From the NCBI RefSeq assembly GCF_025150085.1, contig NZ_CP102280.1:2491001-2555000 (forward strand): a DNA stretch of 64,000 nt, read 5' to 3'. Numbering within the stretch: the stretch's first letter is position 1; each line of letters starts with the position of its first letter. The DNA comes from Dorea longicatena (lineage in GTDB: Bacteria > Bacillota > Clostridia > Lachnospirales > Lachnospiraceae). The position numbers were made by a program, and so were the translations under genes. The notes under the pieces are model-generated. The model did no database searches. It saw only the letters and a program-made list of their open reading frames with translations, and was not told the DNA's origin. Below are positions 43,425 to 54,730 of the stretch, piece after piece.

Positions 43425-44765
43425 CTATCTTGCTGCTTCCTTAAACAGACGCTCTACGATATCGCAGGCTGTATTGTCATTACCTGTAAGTCCGCCCTTT
43501 CCTACGACCGGAAGTCCGTCATATTTTCCGACTAATCTTCCGACGTCTGTCTGTGGAATTACGTAGTCCATCACTTCGATGCACTCAACTCCAAGCTGAT
43601 AGCATACATTTACCATCGTGTCACCACCTGTAGTATACAGACCGGCGATTTTCTCTCTTCCTACCTGTTCCAGTACCTGTGAGATAATAGTTCCAAGTCC
43701 GGCATTGATACGGTTCGCACTCATTCCGCCTGCATAGCCACGTTTTTTATCTTCTTCGTCCAGATTTAAAATTTCTCCGTGAAGTGCTGTTTCGAATAGG
43801 ATCGCTCTTGGCTGCTTGTCACTTTCGATCAGTTCAACTGCTTTGTTCACAGCTTTGAACGCTTCATCTAACGCTTCATCTCCACCATTGATCAGTGGGA
43901 TTGGTTCTACACTGATTCTGACATGTCTGGAATCTTCACATAATACCTGCATCTGCTTCTTCGTAACCGGTGTTGCACTTCCGGCTGCGATCAGAACAGT
44001 CTTTCCTGCTTCACTTGCTGCCGGTGGTACATTCGGCTGTTCTTCCTGAATGAGTCCTCTTCTGTATGCAAGTTTTGAAGTAAACGGTCCCGGATCCACT
44101 GCGACTACGTCCCAGTCAAGATCGATACAAGCCTGTGCGATCTGGTCTACATCTTCCAATGTGATCGCATCCACAATAATGACACCTGCGCCATCATTTC
44201 TTACTCCGGTAAGAGCTTCTTTGATTCCGTCTTTTCCTTTCAGAACCTGATCTAATGTAACCAGCCCGACCTTTCTTCTGGTCTGGCCTGCAAGAAGTCT
44301 TGGTATGTAATTCTCTTTTACCGGTGTACGTACATCCTGCGCAACCGGTGTGTTAATCAGTGCAACTCCGTCGATCACTGAATATCCGCCAACAAGGATT
44401 CTTCTGGACTGTGGCATTGCCGGTACGACAACTGCTATCGCATCTTCATTTAACTGATCTAACATTGCGTCGATCTCTACTCCTACGCCGCCACGTAAAG
44501 TTGTATCGATACGTTTTGAAAAGTATTTTACGCCCATTGCTTTTAATGCATTGGTAGCTGATTTTACTTTGTCATATGCTTCCTCTTTTGGAAGTGGTCT
44601 TGAGTTACTGCTGATCAGGATTGCATCCAGAGATGCTGTCTCTCTTGCTTCCTGTGCTGCTTCCTCATTAAAAAATACTGCTGTTCTTGCTTTCGATCTC
44701 GCTAATAATACGCCTGTCGTTGTTGCTCCTGTCAGGTCATCTGCAACTGCTCCTATCAAAGGCAT
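43425..44765 (-). CDS. Four-carbon acid sugar kinase (DUF1537 family)
   Basis: 446 residues. The N-terminal domain opens with LIGAVADDLTGATTTGVLLA and contains KRIDTTLRGGVG, the sugar-acid site; the C-terminal nucleotide-binding domain has LYTTGGDTMVNVC and GKGGLTGND. Family members phosphorylate D-threonate, L-threonate or D-erythronate at O4. The ATG at 44765 (after AGAGGAAAG) gives the usual N terminus. It works in series with the adjacent PdxA2. Confidence 0.9.
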   Translation of the reverse strand: MPLIGAVADDLTGATTTGVLLARSKARTAVFFNEEAAQEARETASLDAILISSNSRPLPKEEAYDKVKSATNALKAMGVKYFSKRIDTTLRGGVGVEIDAMLDQLNEDAIAVVVPAMPQSRRILVGGYSVIDGVALINTPVAQDVRTPVKENYIPRLLAGQTRRKVGLVTLDQVLKGKDGIKEALTGVRNDGAGVIIVDAITLEDVDQIAQACIDLDWDVVAVDPGPFTSKLAYRRGLIQEEQPNVPPAASEAGKTVLIAAGSATPVTKKQMQVLCEDSRHVRISVEPIPLINGGDEALDEAFKAVNKAVELIESDKQPRAILFETALHGEILNLDEEDKKRGYAGGMSANRINAGLGTIISQVLEQVGREKIAGLYTTGGDTMVNVCYQLGVECIEVMDYVIPQTDVGRLVGKYDGLPVVGKGGLTGNDNTACDIVERLFKEAAR

Positions 44766-44867
44766 GGCACTTTCCTCTCTTTCTATCCGTTCACATATAA
44801 GCCATTCATAAAAGGGATCCGACACCCCTTTTATGAACCTCTGTTATTACCTTGTTATCACTTTTGA

Positions 44868-45887
44868 TTAAGCTTCTTTTTTCTCGTGCTGTTTTGCTGC
44901 GTATTCTGCAACTACTTTTGTAGACTCGATCATACTGATGCATCCTGCAATTCCTTTACCTGCAATATCAAATGCTGTTCCATGGTCTACAGAACTTCTG
45001 ATGAATGGGAGTCCGAATGTAAGTGTTACAGATTTTTCAAAGTCTAATGTCTTACAAGCGATGTGTCCCTGATCATGATATAAAGAAAGGATTGCATCAA
45101 ATTTACCTGATTTTCCAATGTGGAATACGGAGTCAGCCGGGCAAGGTCCGATTGCATTGATTCCTTTTTCCTGAGCTGCTTTTACCGCAGGCTCGATCTC
45201 ATCGATCTCTTCACGTCCGAATAATCCGTTATCTCCGTTGTGTGGGTTTAATCCTGCAACTGCGATCAGTGGATTCTCGATTCCGACTTTTCTTAACTCT
45301 TTATCGATGTTGATGACATCTTCCAGGATGACATCTTTTGTAGCGTAGTGACATGCATCTACCAGTGACATATGTCTGCTTACGAAGAATACTCTTAATT
45401 TGTGACATGAGAACATGGTCAGTGCATATGGAGAATGTGTTGCATTCTGATAGATCTCTGTATGTCCAGGTTCTTTTACTCCGATCAGCTTGATTGCTCC
45501 TTTGTGAATTGGTGCTGTAGAAACTGCATCGATCTTTCCTGCCTGTCCAAGTTCGATGGATTTCATGATCCAGTCAACTGCCATACGTCCTGCAAGTGCC
45601 TGAACTTTTCCCCATTCGATAGAGTCTGTATCGTAATCACCAGTCTCAATGATGTCTACTGTTCCGAATTCATATTTTGCTTCTGATGGATCTTCGATCT
45701 TGTTGTATTTCAATTCTTTTCCGAGAACCTTTGCAGCTCTTTCCATGATTGCGATGCTTCCGATTACGAATGGACGGCAGCAGTCGTGGATTTCTTCACT
45801 TAACATTGTTCCTACTACGATCTCAGGTCCGATACCTGCAGGATCTCCCATTGTGATTGCTGTAATTGGTTTATACTGTGTACTCAT
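44868..45887 (-). CDS. pdxA2: PdxA2-type 4-phosphotetronate dehydrogenase
   Basis: 339 residues of the PdxA family: GDPAGIGPEI at the N terminus, STAPIHKGAIK and the divalent-metal/substrate His motif LYHDQGHIACK, with GTAFDIAGKG at the end. Next to a DUF1537 kinase, PdxA2 proteins oxidise and decarboxylate 4-phospho-D-threonate or -erythronate to DHAP and CO2, rather than serving vitamin B6 synthesis. First gene of the operon. Confidence 0.9.
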   Translation of the reverse strand: MSTQYKPITAITMGDPAGIGPEIVVGTMLSEEIHDCCRPFVIGSIAIMERAAKVLGKELKYNKIEDPSEAKYEFGTVDIIETGDYDTDSIEWGKVQALAGRMAVDWIMKSIELGQAGKIDAVSTAPIHKGAIKLIGVKEPGHTEIYQNATHSPYALTMFSCHKLRVFFVSRHMSLVDACHYATKDVILEDVINIDKELRKVGIENPLIAVAGLNPHNGDNGLFGREEIDEIEPAVKAAQEKGINAIGPCPADSVFHIGKSGKFDAILSLYHDQGHIACKTLDFEKSVTLTFGLPFIRSSVDHGTAFDIAGKGIAGCISMIESTKVVAEYAAKQHEKKEA

Positions 45888-45906
45888 AATTCTTTACTTT
45901 CCTTTC

Positions 45907-46150
45907 TTTTTCGTTTCGCTTTCGGTTTTGTTTTCGTTTCGATGTCTATATCTTACATTTCTTTTTTGTTTTTTGCAATAGTTTTTATCACTTTTTCGTA
46001 ACTTTATCACAATTGCATAGATTCGTTTTTCATTTTTTGTGCATTTTTCAATAGTTTGTTAAGGTTTTGTCACTTTTTTGGCTTTATTTTCATTTTGTTT
46101 CGTTTATTTTCGTTTTTATTATTGCTTTTCTTCTATTTTAGAGATATAAT
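45907..46150. promoter_or_regulatory. Divergent pdxA2/tpiA2 promoters with TTTCG direct repeats
   Basis: 307-base AT-rich intergenic region without genes. Minus: TTGCAA 45978-45973, 17-base spacer, TAAGAT 45955-45950. Plus: TTGCTT 46122-46127, 17-base spacer, TATAAT 46145-46150. TTTTTCGTTTCG (45907-45918), CTTTCG and TTTTCGTTTCG (45931-45941) lie just downstream of the minus promoter start; TTTCGTTTATTTTCGTTT (46098-46115) ends just before the plus -35. All copies point the same way, with 5-, 10- or 12-base steps. They are probable DeoR-type operators. Confidence 0.75.
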
Positions 46151-46194
46151 CAAAACAACCAAAAAAAAGCAAAATATCGAAACTGGAGGGTATC

Positions 46195-46977
46195 ATGAGT
46201 AAAAAACTTTTCTTTGGAAGTAACTTGAAAATGTACAAGAACATAAAAGATACCGTTTCCTATCTTCAGGAGCTGGAATCTCTTACAAAAGATATAAGCA
46301 GGGATGAGATTGAACTTTTCATTATTCCTTCTTATACAACTCTGGACAGTGCTTCAAAAGCTATTGACCAGAAGAACATCCGCTTAGGCGCACAAAATAT
46401 GTGCTGGGAGGAACAGGGACAGTTTACAGGAGAGATTTCTCCTCTGATGTTACAGGAGGCTGGCATCGGACTTGTCATGATCGGACACTCTGAGCGTCGT
46501 CATGTATTTGGCGAAACGGATATCGAAGAGAACAAGAAAGTTCTCTGCGCACTGGAACATGGATTCAAAACTCTTTTATGTATCGGCGAGACTGCTGAAG
46601 AGAAAGAATTCGGCATCAGTGCTGAAGTACTCCGTACACAGTTAAAAGTAGGATTCCATGGTGTATCTGTCGAAGACGCAAAGAACATCTGGGTAGCATA
46701 CGAACCTGTGTGGTCTATCGGAGTCAACGGAACTCCTGCTTCTGCCGATTACGCAGAAGAGATGCACAAAGTCATCAAACAGACATTACACGAGATCTTC
46801 GGTGATGCAGCCGATGAAATTCCGACACTTTACGGCGGAAGCGTAAATCCAGGAAACGCATGTGATCTGATCGTTCAGCCATCCATCGATGGTCTGTTTA
46901 CAGGACGTGCTGCATGGCAGGCAGACAAATTCGACACTTTGATCCGCGATGCGATCAAAGCGCACGATGCAAAATAA
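46195..46977 (+). CDS. Triosephosphate isomerase paralogue (possible erythrulose-1-phosphate isomerase)
   Basis: 260-residue TIM barrel with catalytic K12, H98 (IGHSERRHVFG) and E170 (AYEPVW). Two sites differ from glycolytic TPI: the first motif is GSNLKMY instead of the usual GNWKMN, and loop 6 reads PVWSIGVNGTPAS instead of PVWAIGTGKTAT. Such changes occur in EryH/LerI-type isomerases of tetritol pathways. With an atypical RpiB directly behind, a role on L-erythrulose-1-phosphate is likely; processing DHAP from PdxA2 is the alternative. Confidence 0.82.
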   Translation: MSKKLFFGSNLKMYKNIKDTVSYLQELESLTKDISRDEIELFIIPSYTTLDSASKAIDQKNIRLGAQNMCWEEQGQFTGEISPLMLQEAGIGLVMIGHSERRHVFGETDIEENKKVLCALEHGFKTLLCIGETAEEKEFGISAEVLRTQLKVGFHGVSVEDAKNIWVAYEPVWSIGVNGTPASADYAEEMHKVIKQTLHEIFGDAADEIPTLYGGSVNPGNACDLIVQPSIDGLFTGRAAWQADKFDTLIRDAIKAHDAK

Positions 46978-47078
46978 AGCTGCTTAATATAGAAGACATA
47001 TATTAAGCAGGAAAACATTTCAGCAAACAGTAATTCATTAAAACATTTTAATTTTTATATCTAAGGAGGATATTCACT

Positions 47079-47525
47079 ATGAAAATCGCAATCGGATGTG
47101 ATCCAAACGCACAGCAGGCAAAAGAGGAACTGATCAAATTTATGGAAGATAAGGGTTATGGAGAGATCAAAGACTTCGGAAGCGAAGATCCGATCTATGC
47201 TAACACAGCAGTTGCAGTTGCAGAAGCTGTTGCTTCCGGCGAGTATGACCGCGGAATCCTGATCTGTGGAACAGGTCTTGGAGTTTCTATCGCAGCTAAT
47301 AAAGTAAAAGGCGCTTATGCAGCATTACTTTCAGACATCTACTCAGCGAAAAGAGCCCGTCTCAGCAACGATGCCAACATCGCATGTATGGGAGCTTTCA
47401 CAATCGGTAACAAATTAAGAGAAGAATTAACAGACGCTTTCCTGACAAACGAATTCGTTCCGGGATGCTCTTCTCAGCCAAAGGTAGATGCTTTCAGAGA
47501 GTACGAAGCAGCTCACCAGAAATAA
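47079..47525 (+). CDS. Atypical RpiB/LacAB-family isomerase (possible erythrulose-4-phosphate isomerase)
   Basis: 148 residues with the RpiB fold and the catalytic Cys C63 in ICGTGLGVS. Two canonical residues are altered: the SDHAG phosphate-site His is Pro (CDPNA, residue 9) and the catalytic His of HNDAN is Ser (S96 in RLSNDAN). This separates it from ribose-5-phosphate isomerase; the second RpiB in this window keeps both. RpiB-type D-erythrulose-4-phosphate isomerases (EryI, DerI) are the closest functional analogy. In operon with the TIM-barrel isomerase. Confidence 0.82.
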   Translation: MKIAIGCDPNAQQAKEELIKFMEDKGYGEIKDFGSEDPIYANTAVAVAEAVASGEYDRGILICGTGLGVSIAANKVKGAYAALLSDIYSAKRARLSNDANIACMGAFTIGNKLREELTDAFLTNEFVPGCSSQPKVDAFREYEAAHQK

Positions 47526-47595
47526 GTTATAAAAGGTAATTTTAAAACAGATATTATCATTTTTTTCATTTCTCCAATATAATATGATATAAAAG

Positions 47596-47630
47596 GCGGC
47601 ATGCAGATCACACAACCTCTGCGTGTCGTT
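47596..47630 (+). terminator. Terminator of the isomerase pair
   Basis: GGCATGCAGA/TCTGCGTGTC stem with G-U pairs followed by GTTTTTTG. Confidence 0.75.
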
Positions 47631-47708
47631 TTTTGTCCTAAAAAAGAGACCACCGTCAGCAGTCTCTTCCTCCATATCCATAATATGTCTATATCTCAAA
47701 AATGTATT

Positions 47709-48161
47709 CTATAAATTATGATTTCTCTTTTCCACGTCCATGATCATGTCCACTCTTGTGGCATGTCTTCCGCCTTCAAACTTAGCATTAAGCCACTCAT
47801 CCACGATGCATTTCGCAGTCTCGATACCGATCACACGTGCCCCGAATGCGATCACGTTCGCATCGTTGTGCTCTTTCGCCATTCTTGCTGTATATGGATC
47901 ACTGCACACTACTGCACGGATTCCATTTACTTTATTCGCTGCCAGCGAGATTCCGGCACCGGTTCCGCAGATTGCGATCCCCTGCTCTACTTCACCGCTT
48001 GCCACTGCATTCCCGATCTTCTCACCGAATTCCGGATAATTACAGCTTTCATAAGAATCTGTTCCATAGTTCACGACTTCATGTCCCAGACTTTCCAGAT
48101 ATTCTACAATCTCATTTTTCATGTCTACTGCAGAATGATCATTTGCAATTCCAATCTTCAT
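47709..48161 (-). CDS. rpiB: Ribose-5-phosphate isomerase B
   Basis: Interconverts ribose-5-phosphate and ribulose-5-phosphate. 150 residues from ATG 48161, giving the standard start MKIGIANDHSA; a longer frame to 48188 lacks a ribosome binding site. The canonical residues D8, H9, C65 (ICGTGAGIS) and H98 (HNDANV) and the C-terminal GGRHATRVDMI are all present. It is divergent from the HAD hydrolase gene and convergent with the isomerase pair. Confidence 0.93.
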   Translation of the reverse strand: MKIGIANDHSAVDMKNEIVEYLESLGHEVVNYGTDSYESCNYPEFGEKIGNAVASGEVEQGIAICGTGAGISLAANKVNGIRAVVCSDPYTARMAKEHNDANVIAFGARVIGIETAKCIVDEWLNAKFEGGRHATRVDMIMDVEKRNHNL

Positions 48162-48266
48162 ATTCCTGTTCCTACCTTTGTCTTTCATATTTTACTCATT
48201 TATATTATAATTAGTAGCGAAATAAATATCAATGTTTTCAGAAATGTTTTATATAAGGAGTTATTT

Positions 48267-49058
48267 ATGATTAAATTAATCGCCAGCGACCTTGATGGCA
48301 CACTACTTCAAAATGGCGCACACGATGTCAATCCAATTGTGTTCGACCAGATCCGTACACTGAAAGAACACGGGATCATGTTCGCCACTGCCAGCGGACG
48401 CCAGTACCTGAATCTTCGCAGACTGTTCACTCCGGTTCAGGACGATATTGCATACATCGCCGAAAACGGTTCTCTCTGTATATACAACGAAGAGACTATT
48501 TCCAAAGGAATTATTGAGCAGGATCTTGCTTACCGTATCCTGGATGAAGTTGCAAAATATCCACAATACAACTGCATCATCTCCGGCGAACGTGTCTGCT
48601 ACAGCACCTCGAAAAATCCGAAATTCTATAATCACATGGTAAATGTCATCCAGAATAATATGAAATTCATCGATGACCCAAGAACTGAGATCCCGGAACC
48701 GATCCTTAAGATTGCAGTCTGCGATTACAGCGGAACCGATGCGTGTGAAAAACATCTAAAAGAAATGTTTTCATCTGACATCAAGGTTGTTACTTCCGGC
48801 AATCTCTGGGTAGACTTCATCTGCCCGACCGCCAACAAGGGAAGTGCATTAAAAGATCTGATCGATCATTTACATATTGAAGCAAAAGACTGTGTCGTAT
48901 TCGGAGATCAGTATAACGATGTCGAAATGCTGCAGACCGCCGGTACAAGCTATGCCATGGCGAATGCTGCTCCCGGTATCGATAAATACGCAACCAATGT
49001 TACCGATTCTGTAGAAAAAATTCTGCAGCAGATTATTGACGAATTACCAGCCGTATAA
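48267..49058 (+). CDS. Cof-type HAD phosphatase
   Basis: 263 residues. HAD motif I is DLDGTLL (residues 8-14), motif II TASGRQYL, motif IV FGDQYNDVEML; the cap is type IIB. Family members hydrolyse sugar phosphates or pyridoxal phosphate. ATG 48267 has AAGGAG upstream; the open frame extends 180 codons further back, antisense to rpiB, without support. The substrate cannot be told. Confidence 0.88.
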   Translation: MIKLIASDLDGTLLQNGAHDVNPIVFDQIRTLKEHGIMFATASGRQYLNLRRLFTPVQDDIAYIAENGSLCIYNEETISKGIIEQDLAYRILDEVAKYPQYNCIISGERVCYSTSKNPKFYNHMVNVIQNNMKFIDDPRTEIPEPILKIAVCDYSGTDACEKHLKEMFSSDIKVVTSGNLWVDFICPTANKGSALKDLIDHLHIEAKDCVVFGDQYNDVEMLQTAGTSYAMANAAPGIDKYATNVTDSVEKILQQIIDELPAV

Positions 49059-49122
49059 CACCACAGAACCGGACAGCTCTGCCGGAAGATTCGCAAGGAA
49101 CCGCCCCTGACAGTTCCTGCAG

Positions 49123-49149
49123 GCGGCAACTTATCCTGCATACTTTGAT
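49123..49149 (-). repeat. Post-terminator repeat motif, copy 3
   Basis: The minus strand reads ATCAAAGTATGCA followed by GGATAAGTTGCCGC, close to the copy at 20484-20512 (AAGTTGCCG shared), directly after the hairpin at 49157-49236. Confidence 0.6.
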
Positions 49150-49156
49150 CTCTGCA

Positions 49157-49236
49157 GAAAATGGGCAATATTACATACAAGCGGCAGCTTTGAATGAAGC
49201 AAATATAGCCGTATGTATATAATATTGCCCATTTTC
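49157..49236. terminator. Large bidirectional hairpin between HAD gene and yesL
   Basis: Perfect 16-base arms GAAAATGGGCAATATT/AATATTGCCCATTTTC plus inner CATAC/GTATG pairing. It lies between convergent genes; the short T/A tracts on both ends make it a plausible two-way terminator. Confidence 0.72.
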
Positions 49237-49279
49237 CGTCCTCTTTCCGAGGATCTTATTGGAACACTACTAATACAAT

Positions 49280-49909
49280 TTACTTTTCATATTTTTCAAA
49301 AATCCTGCACAGGAGAAACGCCTGTACATATGCCAATACCGCAAATCCAAAGAACACCCATATAATACTTGCGATCACAAAGGATCTGGATGTGAACAAT
49401 GTTAAGATGAGCGATCCGACACTTAAGCCTACGATCACGATCGTAGATGGAATATGCGCTGCCGCAAGAAGCAGTGCATTGCGCAGTGTTGCAAAGATTC
49501 CATTTTCAAATCTTGCAATATATGGAAACAGATACTGGAACATCAGCATCCACATTCCAAGGATCACTGCAAGTACAATACGCATAATACTGTACATACT
49601 TTCGCTGCCTCTTTTCAGAACTCCGATGATCCGGAAATCCACAAACAGCAGTATGGCAATGACAGCCATGACCAGCCAGCAGATGGTTGCCGGTCTGAAG
49701 TTCCTCTTATAGGCTTTCCAGAATTCCTTCCACACCGACGGGTCTTCACCTCTTGCCATCTTCATCGCCACCGCATACAGAGCACTTAAGGAAGTTCCGA
49801 TGGTGATCACCGGAATACATCCGACCACAAAGATCATGTTCAGTATAATAATATCCCCCAGTCGTCCAAGCACTCTCATTACCGGACTGTCAATTGCCCA
49901 AAATTTCAT
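49280..49909 (-). CDS. YesL (DUF624) family membrane protein
   Basis: 209 residues with about five membrane helices and the family features LGDIIILNMIFVVGCIPVITIGTSLSALY and ARGEDPSVWKEFWKAYKRNF. YesL proteins accompany carbohydrate ABC importers in Firmicutes; their role is unknown. It lies 13 bases behind GH51 at the end of the arabinan operon. Confidence 0.88.
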   Translation of the reverse strand: MKFWAIDSPVMRVLGRLGDIIILNMIFVVGCIPVITIGTSLSALYAVAMKMARGEDPSVWKEFWKAYKRNFRPATICWLVMAVIAILLFVDFRIIGVLKRGSESMYSIMRIVLAVILGMWMLMFQYLFPYIARFENGIFATLRNALLLAAAHIPSTIVIVGLSVGSLILTLFTSRSFVIASIIWVFFGFAVLAYVQAFLLCRIFEKYEK

Positions 49910-49922
49910 ATCTTAACCGCCT

Positions 49923-52311
<2,389 letters not shown>

Positions 52312-52312
52312 A

Positions 52313-53197
52313 CTATCTTTCCTCCTTCTTGAATGTTCCTGTAGCTGCCAGCTGGATCATGTTGACGATCATAACAATAATCAGAAGTACAAGACCTACT
52401 GCGCAGGCATAACCCATCGCTCGTTTTTCAATTCCCTGCCTGTACAGATATCCGACGATCGTAAGTCCGATATTCTGCGGTGAGTTGTTACCTTTCCATA
52501 ACATGTAACTTTCATTGAACATTGCAAGTCCTGCATAGATACTGATCGTTAACACATATACGGTTGTTGGTTTCAGAAGTGGAAGGGAAATCTTTGTAAA
52601 CTGCTGCCACTTATTTGCTCCATCGATAGAAGCCGCTTCATAAAGATCTGTTGAAATACTCTGTAATCCGGCAAGGAAATACAGGATGTTAACACCTGTC
52701 CATCTCCAGCATGCCAGAAGTAACAGTGCAAAATAACCGGTCAGATCATTCTTTAACCATTTAATTGGTCCAAGTCCGAACATTCCGATCACCTGGTTGG
52801 CAAGAGAAGTCTCCATCTCACCAAACATCAGACGGAAGATTGTACCTGCAACTACGACTGATGTAAGTGCCGGAAGGAAATAGATGGATTTGAAAAATCC
52901 AGGTTTCTTCATCAGCTTACTGTTCAGAAGTGTTGCAAAAAGCATCGGAAATGGGATCAGAAGTACCAGTGTTCCGATCATATAACGTGTACTGTTAAAC
53001 AAAGCTTTTAAAAAGATCTTATCGGACAGAAGTCTCTTATAATTATCCAATCCAACCCATTTATCCTGTAATACATCCTGAAAACTTAAAAGGACTCCGT
53101 TCGCGATTGGAACTGCCCAGAAAAATATAACAGTGAGGACAAAAGGAAGGATAAACACATAAGGAGCTAATTTCTGAGAATAGAAAAATTTCTTCAT
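52313..53197 (-). CDS. Sugar ABC transporter permease, MalF-type
   Basis: 294 residues with six membrane helices and the EAA motif YEAASIDGANKWQQFTKISLPLLKP. It lies after a hairpin that separates it from the solute-binding protein gene and presumably lowers its expression relative to that gene. Confidence 0.94.
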   Translation of the reverse strand: MKKFFYSQKLAPYVFILPFVLTVIFFWAVPIANGVLLSFQDVLQDKWVGLDNYKRLLSDKIFLKALFNSTRYMIGTLVLLIPFPMLFATLLNSKLMKKPGFFKSIYFLPALTSVVVAGTIFRLMFGEMETSLANQVIGMFGLGPIKWLKNDLTGYFALLLLACWRWTGVNILYFLAGLQSISTDLYEAASIDGANKWQQFTKISLPLLKPTTVYVLTISIYAGLAMFNESYMLWKGNNSPQNIGLTIVGYLYRQGIEKRAMGYACAVGLVLLIIVMIVNMIQLAATGTFKKEER

Positions 53198-53227
53198 GGT
53201 TTTATGTATCCTCCTTCTTAAAAAGAA

Positions 53228-53258
53228 GGGGATGCGGCAGTTTTTGCACGCAACCCCC
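53228..53258 (-). terminator. Intra-operon attenuating hairpin between binding protein and permeases
   Basis: Minus strand GGGGTTGCG/CGCATCCCC stem, followed by TTCTTTTT. In ABC importer operons such partial terminators give excess binding protein. Confidence 0.75.
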
Positions 53259-53293
53259 TGATTATTACATTACTAATTTCTTAATTGCAAATC

Positions 53294-54664
53294 TTATTTG
53301 TCGCCGAATTCATTTTCAAGAGTTTCCTGAGACTGTTTCAGTGCATCTTTTACGTCCATTCCTTCTTCGAAAATGTTGTTCAGTGTTGTTGTGCAGAACT
53401 CGTTGTTGATAGATGGATATTTAGAACTTGTGTAAGAATTAAGTCCGCCAATGCTATCCTGGAGCTCTAACAGAGTGTCAAATGGTTTTGTCTTGAAGTA
53501 TTTTACGAACTGGTTGTCCGGATTCTGTGTAAGGTCTGTGTCTGTCCATACAGATGTATTAACAGGGTCAAATCCTAATACATTCCAAACTTCTTTGTTA
53601 GCGTCTTCAGACAGTTTGATGTAAGCGAATACTTCAGCTGCAAGGTCTGCATTCTTAGAAGATTTTACAACTGCTGTACCGGTTCCACCACCACCGATTG
53701 TCTTAACTGCATCGTTGTCTCCAAATACCGGAGGAGCTGCGATTGCAATCTTTCCTTCAAGGTCAGACATGTAGTTTGTAAATCTTGATGTCTGCCAGAA
53801 AGGCATGATCTGTACTGCGAAGTTACCACTGTTGTATTCTGGATAAGCTTCTTCGTTATCCGGCTGTCCACCAGCTACTGTTGCAAGTGCGCCTGCATCC
53901 TGCATATCTTTGATGTACTGAAGTACTTCTACAACTTTATCATTTGTAAGGTCAAGGTTACCATCTTTGTCAAGGTAATCAGTACCTTTCTGAGCTAACA
54001 TAAGGTTAACCATCCACTGAGCTGTTGTCTCAGCACAAGCGAAGTTCTTACCTGTTTTCTCATGATATTTCACACCGGCTGCTTTGAAGTCATCCCATGT
54101 CTTAATTGTTGTGTAATCAATTCCTGCTTCTTTTAACAGATCATCATTGTAGAATGCAACTGTTGTACCAACGTGTGTTGGGAATCCGTAATATTTTCCA
54201 TCTTTTCCGTAGATGTCAAGACGAGATTCAACTACGTTGTCTTTGTATGGTGCGATTGCATCTGTCAGATCCATAAGTCCGATCTTACCATTTGTGAATG
54301 AAGGGAATTTTCCAAGCTCGATATCAACTACATCCGGAGCTCCTTTTCCTGATTCCAGTGCAAGCGATAATTTGTTGTGCATATCATCGTACTGCATATT
54401 AGAAAGTACTAATTTAACCTTCTTATCCGGATGTTCCTCATTCCATTTCTTAGCCATCTCTGTGTAGAATTTCTGGTGTAACTCGATGAATGTCCAGACA
54501 TTAATGGTTGTTGCATCCCCGTCAACCTTCATCTCTGTTGTTCCGCCCGACTCGCTCTTAGATGATTTCTTAGAATCACTCTTTTCACTTCCTGCGCTAC
54601 ATCCAAGCAGCATAGTTGCTGTCATAGCTACACAAAGAAGCACTGACACTACTTTCTTTTTCAT
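53294..54664 (-). CDS. Extracellular sugar-binding lipoprotein of an ABC importer
   Basis: 456 residues. A signal peptide ends in the lipobox LLGC with C22 as the lipidated residue, followed by a Ser/Lys linker and a family 1 solute-binding domain (TINVWTFIELHQKFYTEMAKKWNEEHPDKKVKLV). Context (GH127, GH51, GH43) suggests arabino-oligosaccharides as ligand. Second gene of the operon. Confidence 0.94.
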   Translation of the reverse strand: MKKKVVSVLLCVAMTATMLLGCSAGSEKSDSKKSSKSESGGTTEMKVDGDATTINVWTFIELHQKFYTEMAKKWNEEHPDKKVKLVLSNMQYDDMHNKLSLALESGKGAPDVVDIELGKFPSFTNGKIGLMDLTDAIAPYKDNVVESRLDIYGKDGKYYGFPTHVGTTVAFYNDDLLKEAGIDYTTIKTWDDFKAAGVKYHEKTGKNFACAETTAQWMVNLMLAQKGTDYLDKDGNLDLTNDKVVEVLQYIKDMQDAGALATVAGGQPDNEEAYPEYNSGNFAVQIMPFWQTSRFTNYMSDLEGKIAIAAPPVFGDNDAVKTIGGGGTGTAVVKSSKNADLAAEVFAYIKLSEDANKEVWNVLGFDPVNTSVWTDTDLTQNPDNQFVKYFKTKPFDTLLELQDSIGGLNSYTSSKYPSINNEFCTTTLNNIFEEGMDVKDALKQSQETLENEFGDK

Positions 54665-54730
54665 AGATTTTCCTCCTTTTAGATATATATTTCTCTACAG
54701 GGTCTATGTTCCCTGACAGATTCAAAATAA

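Noticed and set aside
46195..46977. Glycolytic tpiA as a firm call
   Set aside because: Altered N-terminal and loop-6 motifs and the sugar-acid context make a paralogous isomerase more likely; a gap-pgk-type glycolytic neighbourhood is absent.
47718..48266. 180-codon N-terminal extension of the HAD hydrolase frame
   Set aside because: It is antisense to rpiB, has no ribosome binding site, and the HAD domain starts exactly at ATG 48267 after AAGGAG.
48303..48755. 150-codon minus-strand frame opposite the HAD gene
   Set aside because: Composition typical of an antisense shadow; no ribosome binding site or homology.
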